DNA of 64,000 nt from JAYQKL01 sp049890195 (GTDB taxonomy: Bacteria > Pseudomonadota > Alphaproteobacteria > RS24). Under the pieces are notes generated by a model. It saw only the letters and a list, made by a program, of their open reading frames with translations, was not told where the DNA came from and ran no database searches. Shown one piece after another: positions 16,802-26,758 of this stretch (position 1 is its first letter; every line of letters starts with the position of its first letter). The position numbers were made by a program, and so were the translations under genes. Location: contig JBMHBY010000005.1 in the NCBI GenBank assembly GCA_049890195.1, positions 248,001 through 312,000 on the forward strand. The letters are read 5' to 3'.

Positions 16802-19237
16802 ATGACAAACAATATGTTGATCGACGCAAGCCACCCGGAGGAAACCCGGGTCGTTGTATTGCGCGAGAACCAGGTAGAAGAATTCGACTTCGAATCGGAG
16901 AACAAACGTCCGCTTAGGGGTAATATTTATCTTGCCCAGATCACCCGCGTAGAGCCCAGCCTTCAGGCAGCCTTTGTAGAGTATGGGGGCAACCGGCAGG
17001 GCTTTCTGGCGTTCAGTGAAATCCATCCGGATTACTACCAAATCCCGGTTTCTGACCGAGAGGAGTTGTTGCGCGAGCACAATCAGGAGGAACAGGCGTC
17101 CCATGAACTTGAGGACCCAAAGGAAACTGACGGTGCCAGCAGTGGCACAGAGGGCGACAATGACGCAGTTGACCATGGCAGTGTCGATGATATTGGCGGC
17201 GACGCACACGAAGAGGCCTCAACCAGCGGGCGCATCAGAAAACTGTCGCGCAAGTACAAAATCCAGGAAGTCATCAAGCGCCGTCAGGTCATCCTGATAC
17301 AGGTCGTCAAAGAGGAGCGCGGGAACAAAGGCGCTGCATTGACGACCTACCTCTCACTGGCCGGACGGTATTGCGTCCTGATGCCGAATACGGCACGCGG
17401 CGGCGGCATTTCCAGAAAAATCAACAATTCCACAGACCGGAAGAAACTGAAGAAAATTGTTGAAAAACTTGATGTCAGCGACGGAATGGGACTGATCATC
17501 CGTACTGCCGGCGCCCAAAGAACATCCACTGACATAAAACGCGATTACCAGTACCTCACCCGCATGTGGGAGAGCATCCGGGAGCGGACAATGGAAAGCA
17601 GCGCGCCTTCGCTGGTCTATGAAGAGGGCGATCTGATCAAGCGCAGCATCCGGGATTTATATAACAAGGATTTTGAGGAAATCCTCATCCAAGGTGAAGA
17701 GGGCTACAAAGAAGCCAAAGACTACATGAAAATGTTGATGCCGAGCCATGCCCGCAAGGTCAAGCAGTACAAAGGCGAGACGCCGATCTTCCACAACAAC
17801 AACATTGAAACGCAATTGTCGTCCATGTTCAGTCCTGTCGCGCATCTCCCGTCGGGCGGTTATCTGGTCATCAACCAGACGGAGGCTTTGGTCGCCATAG
17901 ACGTCAACTCCGGACGTGCCACCAAAGAGCACAGCATTGAAAGCACGGCGTTAAAAACCAATATCGAGGCCGCCCGCGAGGTTGCCCGCCAGGCCCGGCT
18001 GCGTGATTTGGCCGGACTGCTCGTCATTGACTTCATTGACATGGACGAAAACCGCAATAACCGTGCGGTTGAGCGTAAACTCAAGGAAGCCTTGAAAGAT
18101 GACCGGGCCCGCATCCAGGTCGGTAAAATCAGCCCGTTCGGTCTGCTGGAGATGTCACGCCAGCGCATGCGCTCGGGCGTGCTGGAAGGCAGCAGCGTAT
18201 CGTGTGATCATTGCGGCGGCACCGGCATGGTGCGTTCGGTTGAAAGCCGTGCGTTGCATGTGCTGCGCATCATTGAGGATGAAGCCATCAAACACGACAA
18301 CGGTGAGCAGGTAATCGTGCGGGTGCCCGCAGAGGTTGCGTCCTATATCCTCAACCAGAAACGTGCCAATCTTGCCGCCATCGAAAGCAATTTTGACATC
18401 CGCGTCATCATCGAAACAGATCATGACCTCAACGCCATGCAAATGATTGTCGACCGCACCCATCTTGGTGGCCAGGCCGCCCTCATCCGCATGGACGGCG
18501 AGTTGGACGGGACCCAAGAGGATGGCGGGCGTGACAAAAAACGCCGCCGCCGGCGCAGAAAGGGCAAATCATCCGAACCCTCAGGACAAGAGCACAGCGC
18601 GGCAACGGAAGACGACTCAGATGACGACACGGATGCAGAGGCTGACGAGTCACAGGGGGCCAGCGCGTCAGGTGATGGCCAGGAAGACGATGACAAGCCG
18701 CGGCGTCGGCGCAGAGGCCGCCGGGGTGGTCGACGGCGACGGCGAGACCGGCAGGACGCCCCTGAAGACGGGGTTTCCGCCAACAATGACGGCACTGACA
18801 CGCCCGATATAAATGCCGGAGAAGGCGACGCCCCACCTTTGGATTTATCCGAAATCGAGGCTGAGGACCAAGCCGGCAATGACGAGCCGCTCATGGACCA
18901 AGGCGACACACCGTTGGACACTAAACCCGAAAAACCCAAACGCCGCAGACGCAAACCAAAGCAGGCTGATGGGGCAATCGAAGGGAATGAAGCCGAAACA
19001 GCGGAGGCGGAAACGGACGACAGCCCCGAGGACTCTGAAAAACCGGCAAAGACAAAACGTAAAAGCCGGAGCAAAAAAACCAAGGCCGAAGAAGATAAGG
19101 CCGAAGAGGTCGATGCGGGTGTTGAAACGGAGACTGTTCAGGCCGGGCAACCTGCTCCGGAGGAAACCGCTGCCGAGGCATCATCGTCAGAAGCGACCGA
19201 AGATGCACCAAAAAGGTCGGGCTGGTGGAGCCGCTGA
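16802..19237 (+). CDS. rne: Ribonuclease E
   Basis: Endonuclease that starts mRNA decay and processes stable RNAs. It is 811 residues long from the ATG at 16802, chosen for its GGAG site; a reading from 16772 adds ten residues without support. It has an S1 domain near the N-terminus containing an acidic insertion (about residues 95-145). Catalytic aspartates are D367 (AIDVNSG) and D410 (VIDFIDMDE), spaced exactly like E. coli D303 and D346. The zinc-link cysteines are C468 and C471. From about residue 570 the tail is disordered, alternating arginine-rich blocks with long acidic stretches, and it probably binds RNA and degradosome partners. RNase G lacks such a tail, so RNase E is preferred. 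Confidence 0.95.
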   Translation: MTNNMLIDASHPEETRVVVLRENQVEEFDFESENKRPLRGNIYLAQITRVEPSLQAAFVEYGGNRQGFLAFSEIHPDYYQIPVSDREELLREHNQEEQASHELEDPKETDGASSGTEGDNDAVDHGSVDDIGGDAHEEASTSGRIRKLSRKYKIQEVIKRRQVILIQVVKEERGNKGAALTTYLSLAGRYCVLMPNTARGGGISRKINNSTDRKKLKKIVEKLDVSDGMGLIIRTAGAQRTSTDIKRDYQYLTRMWESIRERTMESSAPSLVYEEGDLIKRSIRDLYNKDFEEILIQGEEGYKEAKDYMKMLMPSHARKVKQYKGETPIFHNNNIETQLSSMFSPVAHLPSGGYLVINQTEALVAIDVNSGRATKEHSIESTALKTNIEAAREVARQARLRDLAGLLVIDFIDMDENRNNRAVERKLKEALKDDRARIQVGKISPFGLLEMSRQRMRSGVLEGSSVSCDHCGGTGMVRSVESRALHVLRIIEDEAIKHDNGEQVIVRVPAEVASYILNQKRANLAAIESNFDIRVIIETDHDLNAMQMIVDRTHLGGQAALIRMDGELDGTQEDGGRDKKRRRRRRKGKSSEPSGQEHSAATEDDSDDDTDAEADESQGASASGDGQEDDDKPRRRRRGRRGGRRRRRDRQDAPEDGVSANNDGTDTPDINAGEGDAPPLDLSEIEAEDQAGNDEPLMDQGDTPLDTKPEKPKRRRRKPKQADGAIEGNEAETAEAETDDSPEDSEKPAKTKRKSRSKKTKAEEDKAEEVDAGVETETVQAGQPAPEETAAEASSSEATEDAPKRSGWWSR

Positions 19238-19309
19238 GGCCAGCAAAGCATTTTTGAGCTTGGAAATTTTCTGCCCGAGGGGCTAGGATGATTGAAAAGC
19301 GAGAAGAAG

Positions 19310-20668
19310 ATGAAACGCCTTTTTATCCTGTTGATTCCGTTCCTGCTCGTGCTTAGCAACCGCGCAGATGCCGGTGGCTTCATTCGTGATGCAGAAATAG
19401 AGAAACTCATACGGGATTATTCCCGCCCGATTTTTCTTGCCGCAGGCTTGAAGCCGGACAATATCGGCATTGGCCTGATTGACGACCGACGCATCAACGC
19501 TTTCGTCACCGGCGGGCAGAACATTTATTTTCATACCGGATTGCTGCTTGAGGCTGAAACCCCGAACATGGTCATCGGCGTCATCGCCCACGAAACCGGA
19601 CACATTACCGGCGGTCATTTGGCGCGCATGAGCGAAGCGCTGGAGGAGTCGATGAAACCGGCTATTCTGGCGACAATTTTGGGCATCGGCGCCATTGCCG
19701 CCGGACAGGGGGATGCCGGTATGGCCATTTTGTCAGGCGGCTCGCAAATCGCTGAACGTAATTTTCTGGCCTACAGCCGGGCACAGGAGGCGGCCGCTGA
19801 TCAGGTTGCCGTTGAATTGTTGAGTAGTACCGGCCAATCGCCGGAGGGCATTCGTGACCTGATGGATCACCTTGCCGATCAGGAAATCCTCTCCGAAGTC
19901 AGTCAGGACCCGTATGTCAGGTCCCACCCGATTTCGCGTGACCGCGTGAACTTTTACCAAAACTGGCTGGAGACCTCACCTTACGCAGACGCACAGGACG
20001 ACCCTGAACTGGTGGCGCGTCACAAGCTGGCACAGGCAAAAATTTATGGCTTTCTGGACCACCCCGGCAACACCAAGCGCCGCTTTGCAAACAGATCCGA
20101 CACACCGGCCCTTTATGCCCTGGCCATCGCCTATCACAAGGAAAACCGGCTGGAGGATTCCATTGCCCTGACCAATGAACTCATCAACAGGCAGGGGAAA
20201 AACCCCTATTTCCACGAATTGCGTGGTCAGATTTATCACGAGGCAGGCAAACCGACACTGGCCCTCCCCTCTTACCGCACCAGCTTGACCCTTGAGCCTG
20301 ATGAGCCTTTGCTGATGGTCGGCTTGGCGACTGCCTTGATTGCCACGGAACAGAAAAACAATATTGAGGAGGCCATTCAGACCCTCAAAGCTGCTTTGCA
20401 GCTTGATGCGCAGAATACCACCGCATATTACCAGCTCTCCCTCGCCTACGGCTATGTCGGGGACCAGGGCAATGCGGAATTGGCCACTGCAGAGCGATAT
20501 TTCCTTTACGGCAACAAACCGCTGGCTGCCAAACATGCCGCACGCGCCAGCAAAGTGCTGATAAAAGGGTCCCCATCCTGGTTTCGCGCACGTGATATTA
20601 TTGCGGCAACCGGTGGCGCAGGCTATAAACAGGATGAAAGACCCAAAGAAAGAAGAAGCCGCAGATGA
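19310..20668 (+). CDS. M48 metalloprotease with TPR repeats (BepA-like)
   Basis: Periplasmic zinc protease of 452 residues with a signal peptide (about residues 1-21). The M48 domain has HETGH at residues 94-98 and the third ligand E160 in QEAAADQ. The C-terminal half is made of TPR helices (about 260-440). This layout matches BepA (YfgC), which checks outer-membrane protein assembly and LptD maturation in E. coli. I use the ATG at 19310; an in-frame TTG at 19292 is less likely. Its stop overlaps the next gene's start in ATGA. It complements surA and lptD found elsewhere in the window. Confidence 0.9.
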   Translation: MKRLFILLIPFLLVLSNRADAGGFIRDAEIEKLIRDYSRPIFLAAGLKPDNIGIGLIDDRRINAFVTGGQNIYFHTGLLLEAETPNMVIGVIAHETGHITGGHLARMSEALEESMKPAILATILGIGAIAAGQGDAGMAILSGGSQIAERNFLAYSRAQEAAADQVAVELLSSTGQSPEGIRDLMDHLADQEILSEVSQDPYVRSHPISRDRVNFYQNWLETSPYADAQDDPELVARHKLAQAKIYGFLDHPGNTKRRFANRSDTPALYALAIAYHKENRLEDSIALTNELINRQGKNPYFHELRGQIYHEAGKPTLALPSYRTSLTLEPDEPLLMVGLATALIATEQKNNIEEAIQTLKAALQLDAQNTTAYYQLSLAYGYVGDQGNAELATAERYFLYGNKPLAAKHAARASKVLIKGSPSWFRARDIIAATGGAGYKQDERPKERRSRR

Positions 20669-21405
20669 AAATATTACGATCAACAGTGCTCATCTTCACC
20701 CTGCTCACGCCCTTGTCACTTGTTTCACATGCACAAGAAGTCTCGATGAGTGAAGGTGAGCTGTCAAAATTTATCGGCCAGTATTTGCTCGACAACCCGG
20801 CAGTGCTGATTGACGCGCTGGACAATGCCCAGCGGTTTTCGATCGAGGAGCGGGAGCGCAAAAAGATTGAGACTTTGAAACGCAACAGCAGCGCCATTTT
20901 CAACGACAAGCGGGATTTTTCAATCGGACCGGCTGATGCAAAAATCACCGTCGTTGAATTTTTCGACTACAATTGCGGATACTGCAAACGCGCCCTGCCC
21001 GACCTGCTCAAACTGGTCGAAAAAAATGACGACATCAGGGTGACGTTCAAGGAAATGCCGATCCTCGGCCCCTCATCCACAGCCGCAGCACAAATGGCGC
21101 TCACCGCCCAATCCGAAGAGGATTATCTGGCCATCCACCGCGACATCCTCGAAAACCGGGGACAGCTCAACCAAGCTCGGATTGACCAGATTGCGGATAA
21201 ATACGGCCTGAATGATGCCGTTTCAAAAGACCGCAGACGCAGCCCTCTGATCACCAAACACCTGGACGACACACGGGCGCTGGCGCAAAGTTTGGAGATT
21301 ACGGGAACCCCGTCTTTTATCATCAATGACAGAATCCTGCCCGGCGCGGTGCCTTATGACCGTCTGCAAGCAGAGATTGATGACATCCGGAAAGCCTTAA
21401 ATTAA
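20665..21405 (+). CDS. DsbA-family periplasmic thiol oxidoreductase
   Basis: Periplasmic thioredoxin-fold protein of 246 residues with a signal peptide (about residues 1-23). It has an N-terminal helical region, active site C104-G-Y-C107 and a cis-proline loop TGTPSF near the end. It either forms or isomerises disulfides. The N-terminal extra helices resemble ScsC-like or DsbA-like proteins of alphaproteobacteria, so the exact class is open. It is translationally coupled to the M48 protease by a 4-base overlap. Its 3' end overlaps that of convergent thiG by nine bases. Confidence 0.88.
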   Translation: MKILRSTVLIFTLLTPLSLVSHAQEVSMSEGELSKFIGQYLLDNPAVLIDALDNAQRFSIEERERKKIETLKRNSSAIFNDKRDFSIGPADAKITVVEFFDYNCGYCKRALPDLLKLVEKNDDIRVTFKEMPILGPSSTAAAQMALTAQSEEDYLAIHRDILENRGQLNQARIDQIADKYGLNDAVSKDRRRSPLITKHLDDTRALAQSLEITGTPSFIINDRILPGAVPYDRLQAEIDDIRKALN

Positions 21406-22194
21406 TCCGGCCAAAGGGGAACTTGGATCGGCATACTGCTTTTTCGCCATCCGGCCTGCGAGATAGGCCTGACGGCCTGCAATCACGGCATGCTTCATGG
21501 CCGAAGCCATCAATACAGGATTTTGCGCGCCGGCAATGGCCGTATTCATCAACACGGCGTCACACCCAAGCTCCATGGCGATGGCTGCATCCGAAGCTGT
21601 CCCGACACCTGCATCCACCAGCACCGGCACGGTCGCCGCTTCAATTATCAGACGAATGTTCACCGGATTCTGAATGCCGAGACCGGAGCCTATCGGGGCA
21701 CCGAGCGGCATGATGGCACAGCAACCCATCTGTTCCAACTCTTTGGACAGGATTGGGTCATCATTACAGTAAACCATCACCTCAAAGCCGTCTTTGAGCA
21801 ACATTTCAGCCGCCCGCAGGGTTTCAGGCATATTCGGGTAAAGGGTTTTCTCATCGCCAAGCACTTCCAGCTTGACGAGGTTCCAGCCCCCGGCCTCCCG
21901 CGCCAAACGTAAGGTGCGCACAGCATCTTCGCCGGTGAAACATCCGGCGGTGTTCGGCAGATAGGTGTATTTCTTCTGGTCAAGATAATCGACAAGCATC
22001 GGTTGGTCCGGATCCGTCAAATTGACCCGCCGCACCGCCACTGTGACGATTTCAGCGCCTGCAGCTTCGGCAGCGGCGGCGTTTTCGGCATAATCCTTGT
22101 ACTTGCCGGTACCGATAATAAGCCGAGAGTTGAAGGTTTTGCCGGCAATGACCAGCGGTGCGTCCTCTGTCAGTTTGAGATTCGAGTCAGACAT
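21397..22194 (-). CDS. thiG: Thiazole synthase
   Basis: Forms the thiazole ring of thiamine from deoxyxylulose phosphate, dehydroglycine and ThiS-carried sulfur. The TIM-barrel protein of 265 residues has the Schiff-base lysine K108 in VKLEVLGD and phosphate-binding glycine motifs near its end (DAGVGTASDA). It follows thiS after a two-base gap, so the two are coupled. No thiC, thiE, thiO or thiH is nearby. The thiSG pair faces the opposite way from its flanking dsbA-like and aroQ genes, which hints at insertion into an older gene order. Confidence 0.95.
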   Translation of the reverse strand: MSDSNLKLTEDAPLVIAGKTFNSRLIIGTGKYKDYAENAAAAEAAGAEIVTVAVRRVNLTDPDQPMLVDYLDQKKYTYLPNTAGCFTGEDAVRTLRLAREAGGWNLVKLEVLGDEKTLYPNMPETLRAAEMLLKDGFEVMVYCNDDPILSKELEQMGCCAIMPLGAPIGSGLGIQNPVNIRLIIEAATVPVLVDAGVGTASDAAIAMELGCDAVLMNTAIAGAQNPVLMASAMKHAVIAGRQAYLAGRMAKKQYADPSSPLAGLI

Positions 22195-22196
22195 GC

Positions 22197-22397
22197 TTAA
22201 CCACCACCTATAAAATGAACAATCTCAAGACGGTCCCCGTCCGCGAGGCAAATTTCGTCATAAGCCGATTTTGGAACGATTTCGAGGTTGCGTTCAATCG
22301 CCAGCTTTTTGCGCGGCAGATCAAAATGATCAATCAGATTGGCGATTGACCACCCCTGTTCTATCTCGAACGTTTCTCCATTGACCATGATTTTCAT
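22197..22397 (-). CDS. thiS: Sulfur carrier protein ThiS
   Basis: Ubiquitin-like sulfur carrier of 66 residues that ends in the required Gly-Gly (here GGG), where a thiocarboxylate is formed for thiazole synthesis. Strand patterns such as VNGETFEIE and the C-terminal GDRLEIVHFIGGG fit ThiS. It is the first gene of thiSG. I saw no TPP riboswitch motif in the 169 bases upstream, so regulation is unknown. Confidence 0.93.
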   Translation of the reverse strand: MKIMVNGETFEIEQGWSIANLIDHFDLPRKKLAIERNLEIVPKSAYDEICLADGDRLEIVHFIGGG

Positions 22398-22566
22398 GGC
22401 ATATTTCTAGCCAATATGCCCCGCCACCACAATATCAAACTGAAACGGTGCCGCATTCATAACAAATTTATCGATCAGTATTCAAGCCGTTGATAAAGTT
22501 TACGGTTTCAGCCAATATATATGCGATTTGTTTGGCTAATCCGGCGCATCAAGGTATAAAAGGCTC

Positions 22567-22998
22567 ATGTCCAAAGCGATCTACATCATTAATGGCCCGA
22601 ACCTGAACCTTCTGGGAAAAAGAGAACCGGAGATCTATGGCACCACAACCCTTGCCGATATCGAGACCATGTGCATCGGTGAAGCCGAAAAAATCGGAAA
22701 AACCGTCAGCTTTCATCAATCCAATGATGAAGGGAAATTGGTTGATTTGATTCAGGAAGCGCGACAGGACGCCTGCGCCCTGGTGATCAATGCCGGCGCC
22801 TACACCCATACCTCGGTCGCCATATTGGATGCGCTGCAAACCCTCGCCATCCCGATTATTGAGGTGCATTTATCAAACATCTTTTCACGCGAAGAGTTCC
22901 GGCATCATTCCTATATCTCTCCCGTGGCCCGCGGCGTCATCTGCGGCTTCGGGGCCACCGGCTATTCAATGGCCATCCAAAGCCTCTCATCTGATTAA
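22567..22998 (+). CDS. aroQ: Type II 3-dehydroquinate dehydratase
   Basis: Third step of the shikimate pathway. The 143-residue protein shows the family start INGPNLNLLGKREP, the catalytic tyrosine in EIYG, the NAGAYTHTS motif and the catalytic histidine in EVHLSN. It begins a plus-strand run aroQ, accB, accC, aat. The aroQ-accB-accC order is common in bacteria. It is divergent from thiS. Confidence 0.97.
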   Translation: MSKAIYIINGPNLNLLGKREPEIYGTTTLADIETMCIGEAEKIGKTVSFHQSNDEGKLVDLIQEARQDACALVINAGAYTHTSVAILDALQTLAIPIIEVHLSNIFSREEFRHHSYISPVARGVICGFGATGYSMAIQSLSSD

Positions 22999-23018
22999 GC
23001 AATAACGAAGGACCCCCC

Positions 23019-23474
23019 ATGACAAAAGCTTCAGATAGCAAACGTATCCGACAACTTGCAGAACTGCTCGACGAAACCAATTTGTCTGAAATTGAAATTG
23101 AAAGCGATGGCGTGCGTATCCGCGTTGCCAGGCAATTATCCGGCACAGCAGGTGTCGCATCAATAGTTGCCCCAACTCCGGCGCCGGCCGCAGCCGCGCA
23201 GGCCGCCGTCCCGGACGAACCGACGGACCTTGCCGCCCACCCCGGTGCCGTCACCTCACCAATGGTCGGCACAGCATATCTGGCCCCGGAACCCGGTGCG
23301 CAACCCTTCTGCAAGGCCGGCGACAGCGTGTCCGAGGGTCAGACCCTGTTTATTGTCGAAGCCATGAAAACCATGAACCCGATCACCGCCCCCAAAAGCG
23401 GGACCCTCAAACAAATCTGCGTCGGCAACGCCCAACCGGTTGAGTTCGGCGAAGTGCTGGCTGTCATCGAATAG
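23019..23474 (+). CDS. accB: Biotin carboxyl carrier protein of acetyl-CoA carboxylase
   Basis: Carries carboxybiotin between the two half-reactions that make malonyl-CoA. It has 151 residues with an N-terminal helical part, an alanine-proline linker (about residues 48-75) and a C-terminal biotinyl domain. The biotinylated lysine is K117 in EAMKTMN. It lies 20 bases after aroQ and 12 before accC. Output feeds the fab gene cluster at 50.5-53.9 kb. Confidence 0.97.
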   Translation: MTKASDSKRIRQLAELLDETNLSEIEIESDGVRIRVARQLSGTAGVASIVAPTPAPAAAAQAAVPDEPTDLAAHPGAVTSPMVGTAYLAPEPGAQPFCKAGDSVSEGQTLFIVEAMKTMNPITAPKSGTLKQICVGNAQPVEFGEVLAVIE

Positions 23475-23486
23475 CCGGGGCGCATC

Positions 23487-24824
<1,338 letters not shown>

Positions 24825-24832
24825 GCAACCGC

Positions 24833-25498
24833 ATGAGCACGCCGCAACACCACAAGCTGACATCTGACAGCCTCCTGCGCTCTTATATGCTGGGCCTGTT
24901 TCCTATGGCCGACAGCGCCGAAGCCAAGGAACTGTTCTGGGTTGATCCGGATTTGCGCGGCGTCATCCCCTTCGACAATTTTCATGTATCGCGATCGCTG
25001 CGCAAAAGCCTGCGCAAACAGCATTTTGCGATCACCTTTGACCGGGATTTCAAGGGCGTCATGGAAGCCTGCCGGGAAAAGCGCCCGGAACGCCCTTCCA
25101 GCTGGATCAATGACGAAATCATCGAGCTTTACTGCGAACTGCATGAGCGCGGGCATGCCCACAGTATTGAAGCCCGGCTGGACGGACAGCTTGTCGGGGG
25201 ACTTTACGGGGTATCCTTGGGTGCGGCGTTTTTTGGCGAAAGCATGTTCAGCCGCGTCACGGATGCCAGCAAAACAGCTTTGGTCTATCTTGTTGCCCGC
25301 CTCAAGGCCGGCGGCTACACACTGCTCGACACCCAGTTTCAAACCGAACATTTGCGCAGTTTCGGCGCCATGGAAGTGCCGCGGGGACGGTATCACACCT
25401 ATCTGCAGGAAGCGCTGGAAACAGCCGCTGACTTCTACTCCCTTCCGGTGAACACCTCGCCGGAAGCTGTCTTGCAGCTCATTGACCATAAATCATAA
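24833..25498 (+). CDS. aat: Leucyl/phenylalanyl-tRNA-protein transferase
   Basis: Adds Leu or Phe to N-terminal Lys or Arg of proteins, marking them for degradation by ClpAP (N-end rule). The 221-residue protein has the family motifs YMLGLFPMAD, WVDPDLRGVIP and GGLYGVSLGAAFFGESMFS. Its last 64 bases overlap the 3' end of the DUF2155 gene on the other strand. Confidence 0.95.
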   Translation: MSTPQHHKLTSDSLLRSYMLGLFPMADSAEAKELFWVDPDLRGVIPFDNFHVSRSLRKSLRKQHFAITFDRDFKGVMEACREKRPERPSSWINDEIIELYCELHERGHAHSIEARLDGQLVGGLYGVSLGAAFFGESMFSRVTDASKTALVYLVARLKAGGYTLLDTQFQTEHLRSFGAMEVPRGRYHTYLQEALETAADFYSLPVNTSPEAVLQLIDHKS

Positions 25499-25827
25499 AC
25501 CGGATGCTCCAGACCGTTCAGCCCCGGACTGGAAGCGAACATCCAACCGGAGAATAATTGTTCCGTCCGGCCTTCACGGGTTTCGTCCACCTCCAGATAA
25601 GCCTTGGTCTCAGGTGGTTCCTCCGGAGGGGTTGAAAAGCATGCCTGCACCGTGATGGTCAAAGGTCCGAGAGTCGTCACAGACTTGACCGGAATCTCCA
25701 GCAAGGCCGTTTTGCCCGTCACCTTATCAAGTGACTTGAAGACAGCAATCTGGGCCGATGACTCCTGCATCAGGAGAAAAAAAACAGAGAAAAAAAGCGC
25801 CCACGCGCACCGCTTACTCGCCACCAC
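25435..25827 (-). CDS. DUF2155 periplasmic protein
   Basis: Conserved alphaproteobacterial protein of unknown function, often beside aat and the NDUFA12 gene. The longest frame starts at 25866, but a GTG at 25827 (or 25824) with a GGA ribosome site gives a clean signal peptide ending in SSAQ. I use 25827, giving 130 residues. Motifs include a family-like stretch near residue 20 (AVFKSLDKVTGK) and a C-terminal FSGWMFASSPGLN followed by HPVYDLWSMSC. Two cysteines could form a disulfide. The start overlaps the end of mlaD. Function is not known. Confidence 0.8.
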   Translation of the reverse strand: MVASKRCAWALFFSVFFLLMQESSAQIAVFKSLDKVTGKTALLEIPVKSVTTLGPLTITVQACFSTPPEEPPETKAYLEVDETREGRTEQLFSGWMFASSPGLNGLEHPVYDLWSMSCKTASGEVFTGRE

Positions 25828-26269
25828 TCTCTTCCGCCGAGAACAGGGCCTGGGAGACCAAGCCAATCAGATCCACCGAGCCTTGCGTATAGATCAGTTC
25901 ATCACCGTTTTCCAGATTATCAAGCGAACCACCGGGCGTCAGGGAAATGTAATTGCCGCCCAGCAAGCCCTCCATGGTGATTTTGGCACTGGTGTCGTCC
26001 GGCAGCAGAATCTCATCATTGATCTGCAGTTTGACCTCGGCATAGAAGGTTTCCGGATTAAGGGTTTGCTCAATGACCGTCCCGACTTTGATGCCGGACA
26101 TCCGCACATCACTACCGATGCTCAGGCCATCAACCCGGTCAAATGAGGCGGACAGGACATAGCCTTGCCTCGGCGCCATATTGGTGACGGAATAGCCGTA
26201 AATCACAAAAATGGCCGCAAGGGCCAGGACGGCGGTACCCACCAGCGTTTCAATCAGATTGTTTTTCAT
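25814..26269 (-). CDS. mlaD: MlaD-family lipid-transport substrate-binding protein
   Basis: Inner-membrane anchored MCE-domain protein of 151 residues that moves phospholipids with the MlaEF ABC transporter. It has one N-terminal transmembrane helix (about residues 7-28) and one MCE domain with the motif VDGLSIGSDVRMSGIKVG. A strong GAGGGG site supports the start at 26269; a reading from 26296 adds nine residues. Its partners mlaE and mlaF lie some 33 kb away at 59.3-60.8 kb. Here it sits between the NDUFA12 and DUF2155 genes. No mlaC or mlaB was seen. Confidence 0.92.
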   Translation of the reverse strand: MKNNLIETLVGTAVLALAAIFVIYGYSVTNMAPRQGYVLSASFDRVDGLSIGSDVRMSGIKVGTVIEQTLNPETFYAEVKLQINDEILLPDDTSAKITMEGLLGGNYISLTPGGSLDNLENGDELIYTQGSVDLIGLVSQALFSAEESGGE

Positions 26270-26280
26270 CTTCGCCCCTC

Positions 26281-26679
26281 TTATTTCGGAGACCACGCTT
26301 CGTAACCTGAACTGTCAGCCTGTTTGGCGTTGCCGTCAAGCAAAGAGCCGTGCGGCTTATGCGCACCGTCCAGCCCGGTCTGGTTGACTTCATGCTCTTC
26401 AAACCACTCACGCTGCACCGGCGGCTTGTCTATCGGTGTTTCATCAACCGTATAATGCAGCCAGCCGTGCCATTCAGGCGGCACACGGGTCGCCTCAACA
26501 TCGCCGTTATAAACCACCCAGCGCCGCACCTTGCCGTTGATCGACTGGCCCTTTTTATCGACATAATATTTGTTGCCTTGCGCGTCCTCCCCCACACAAA
26601 TGCCGCGTTGCCACGTAAACAACGCCGTACCGAAGGTCTGCGTGTGCCACCAGGTGAATATCATTTTCAAAAACTGCAT
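26281..26679 (-). CDS. NDUFA12-family complex I accessory subunit
   Basis: Homologue of the mitochondrial 17.2 kDa subunit of NADH dehydrogenase, found in alphaproteobacterial complex I. The 132-residue protein has the family pattern TFGTALFTW, GEDAQGNKYY, RWVVYNG and PPEWHGWLHY. I start at the ATG 26679, which has a GGAG site; an in-frame TTG at 26691 is less likely. It is isolated from nuo genes, as is usual. It is part of the minus-strand run aspS, NDUFA12, mlaD, DUF2155. Confidence 0.93.
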   Translation of the reverse strand: MQFLKMIFTWWHTQTFGTALFTWQRGICVGEDAQGNKYYVDKKGQSINGKVRRWVVYNGDVEATRVPPEWHGWLHYTVDETPIDKPPVQREWFEEHEVNQTGLDGAHKPHGSLLDGNAKQADSSGYEAWSPK

Positions 26680-26758
26680 CCTGCTCTCCAAAATACCCGA
26701 CCGGGCAACAGTATCCTATTTCATTTTCCCGAAAAAGGGTTTCCGTTCTCAATGCCCC

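Noticed and set aside
18421..19083. 220-residue serine-rich frame on the minus strand
   Set aside because: Shadow of the low-complexity acidic and arginine-rich RNase E tail.
22398..22566. TPP riboswitch before thiS
   Set aside because: The conserved CTGAGA-type and ACCTGAT-type elements are not seen on the thiS strand.
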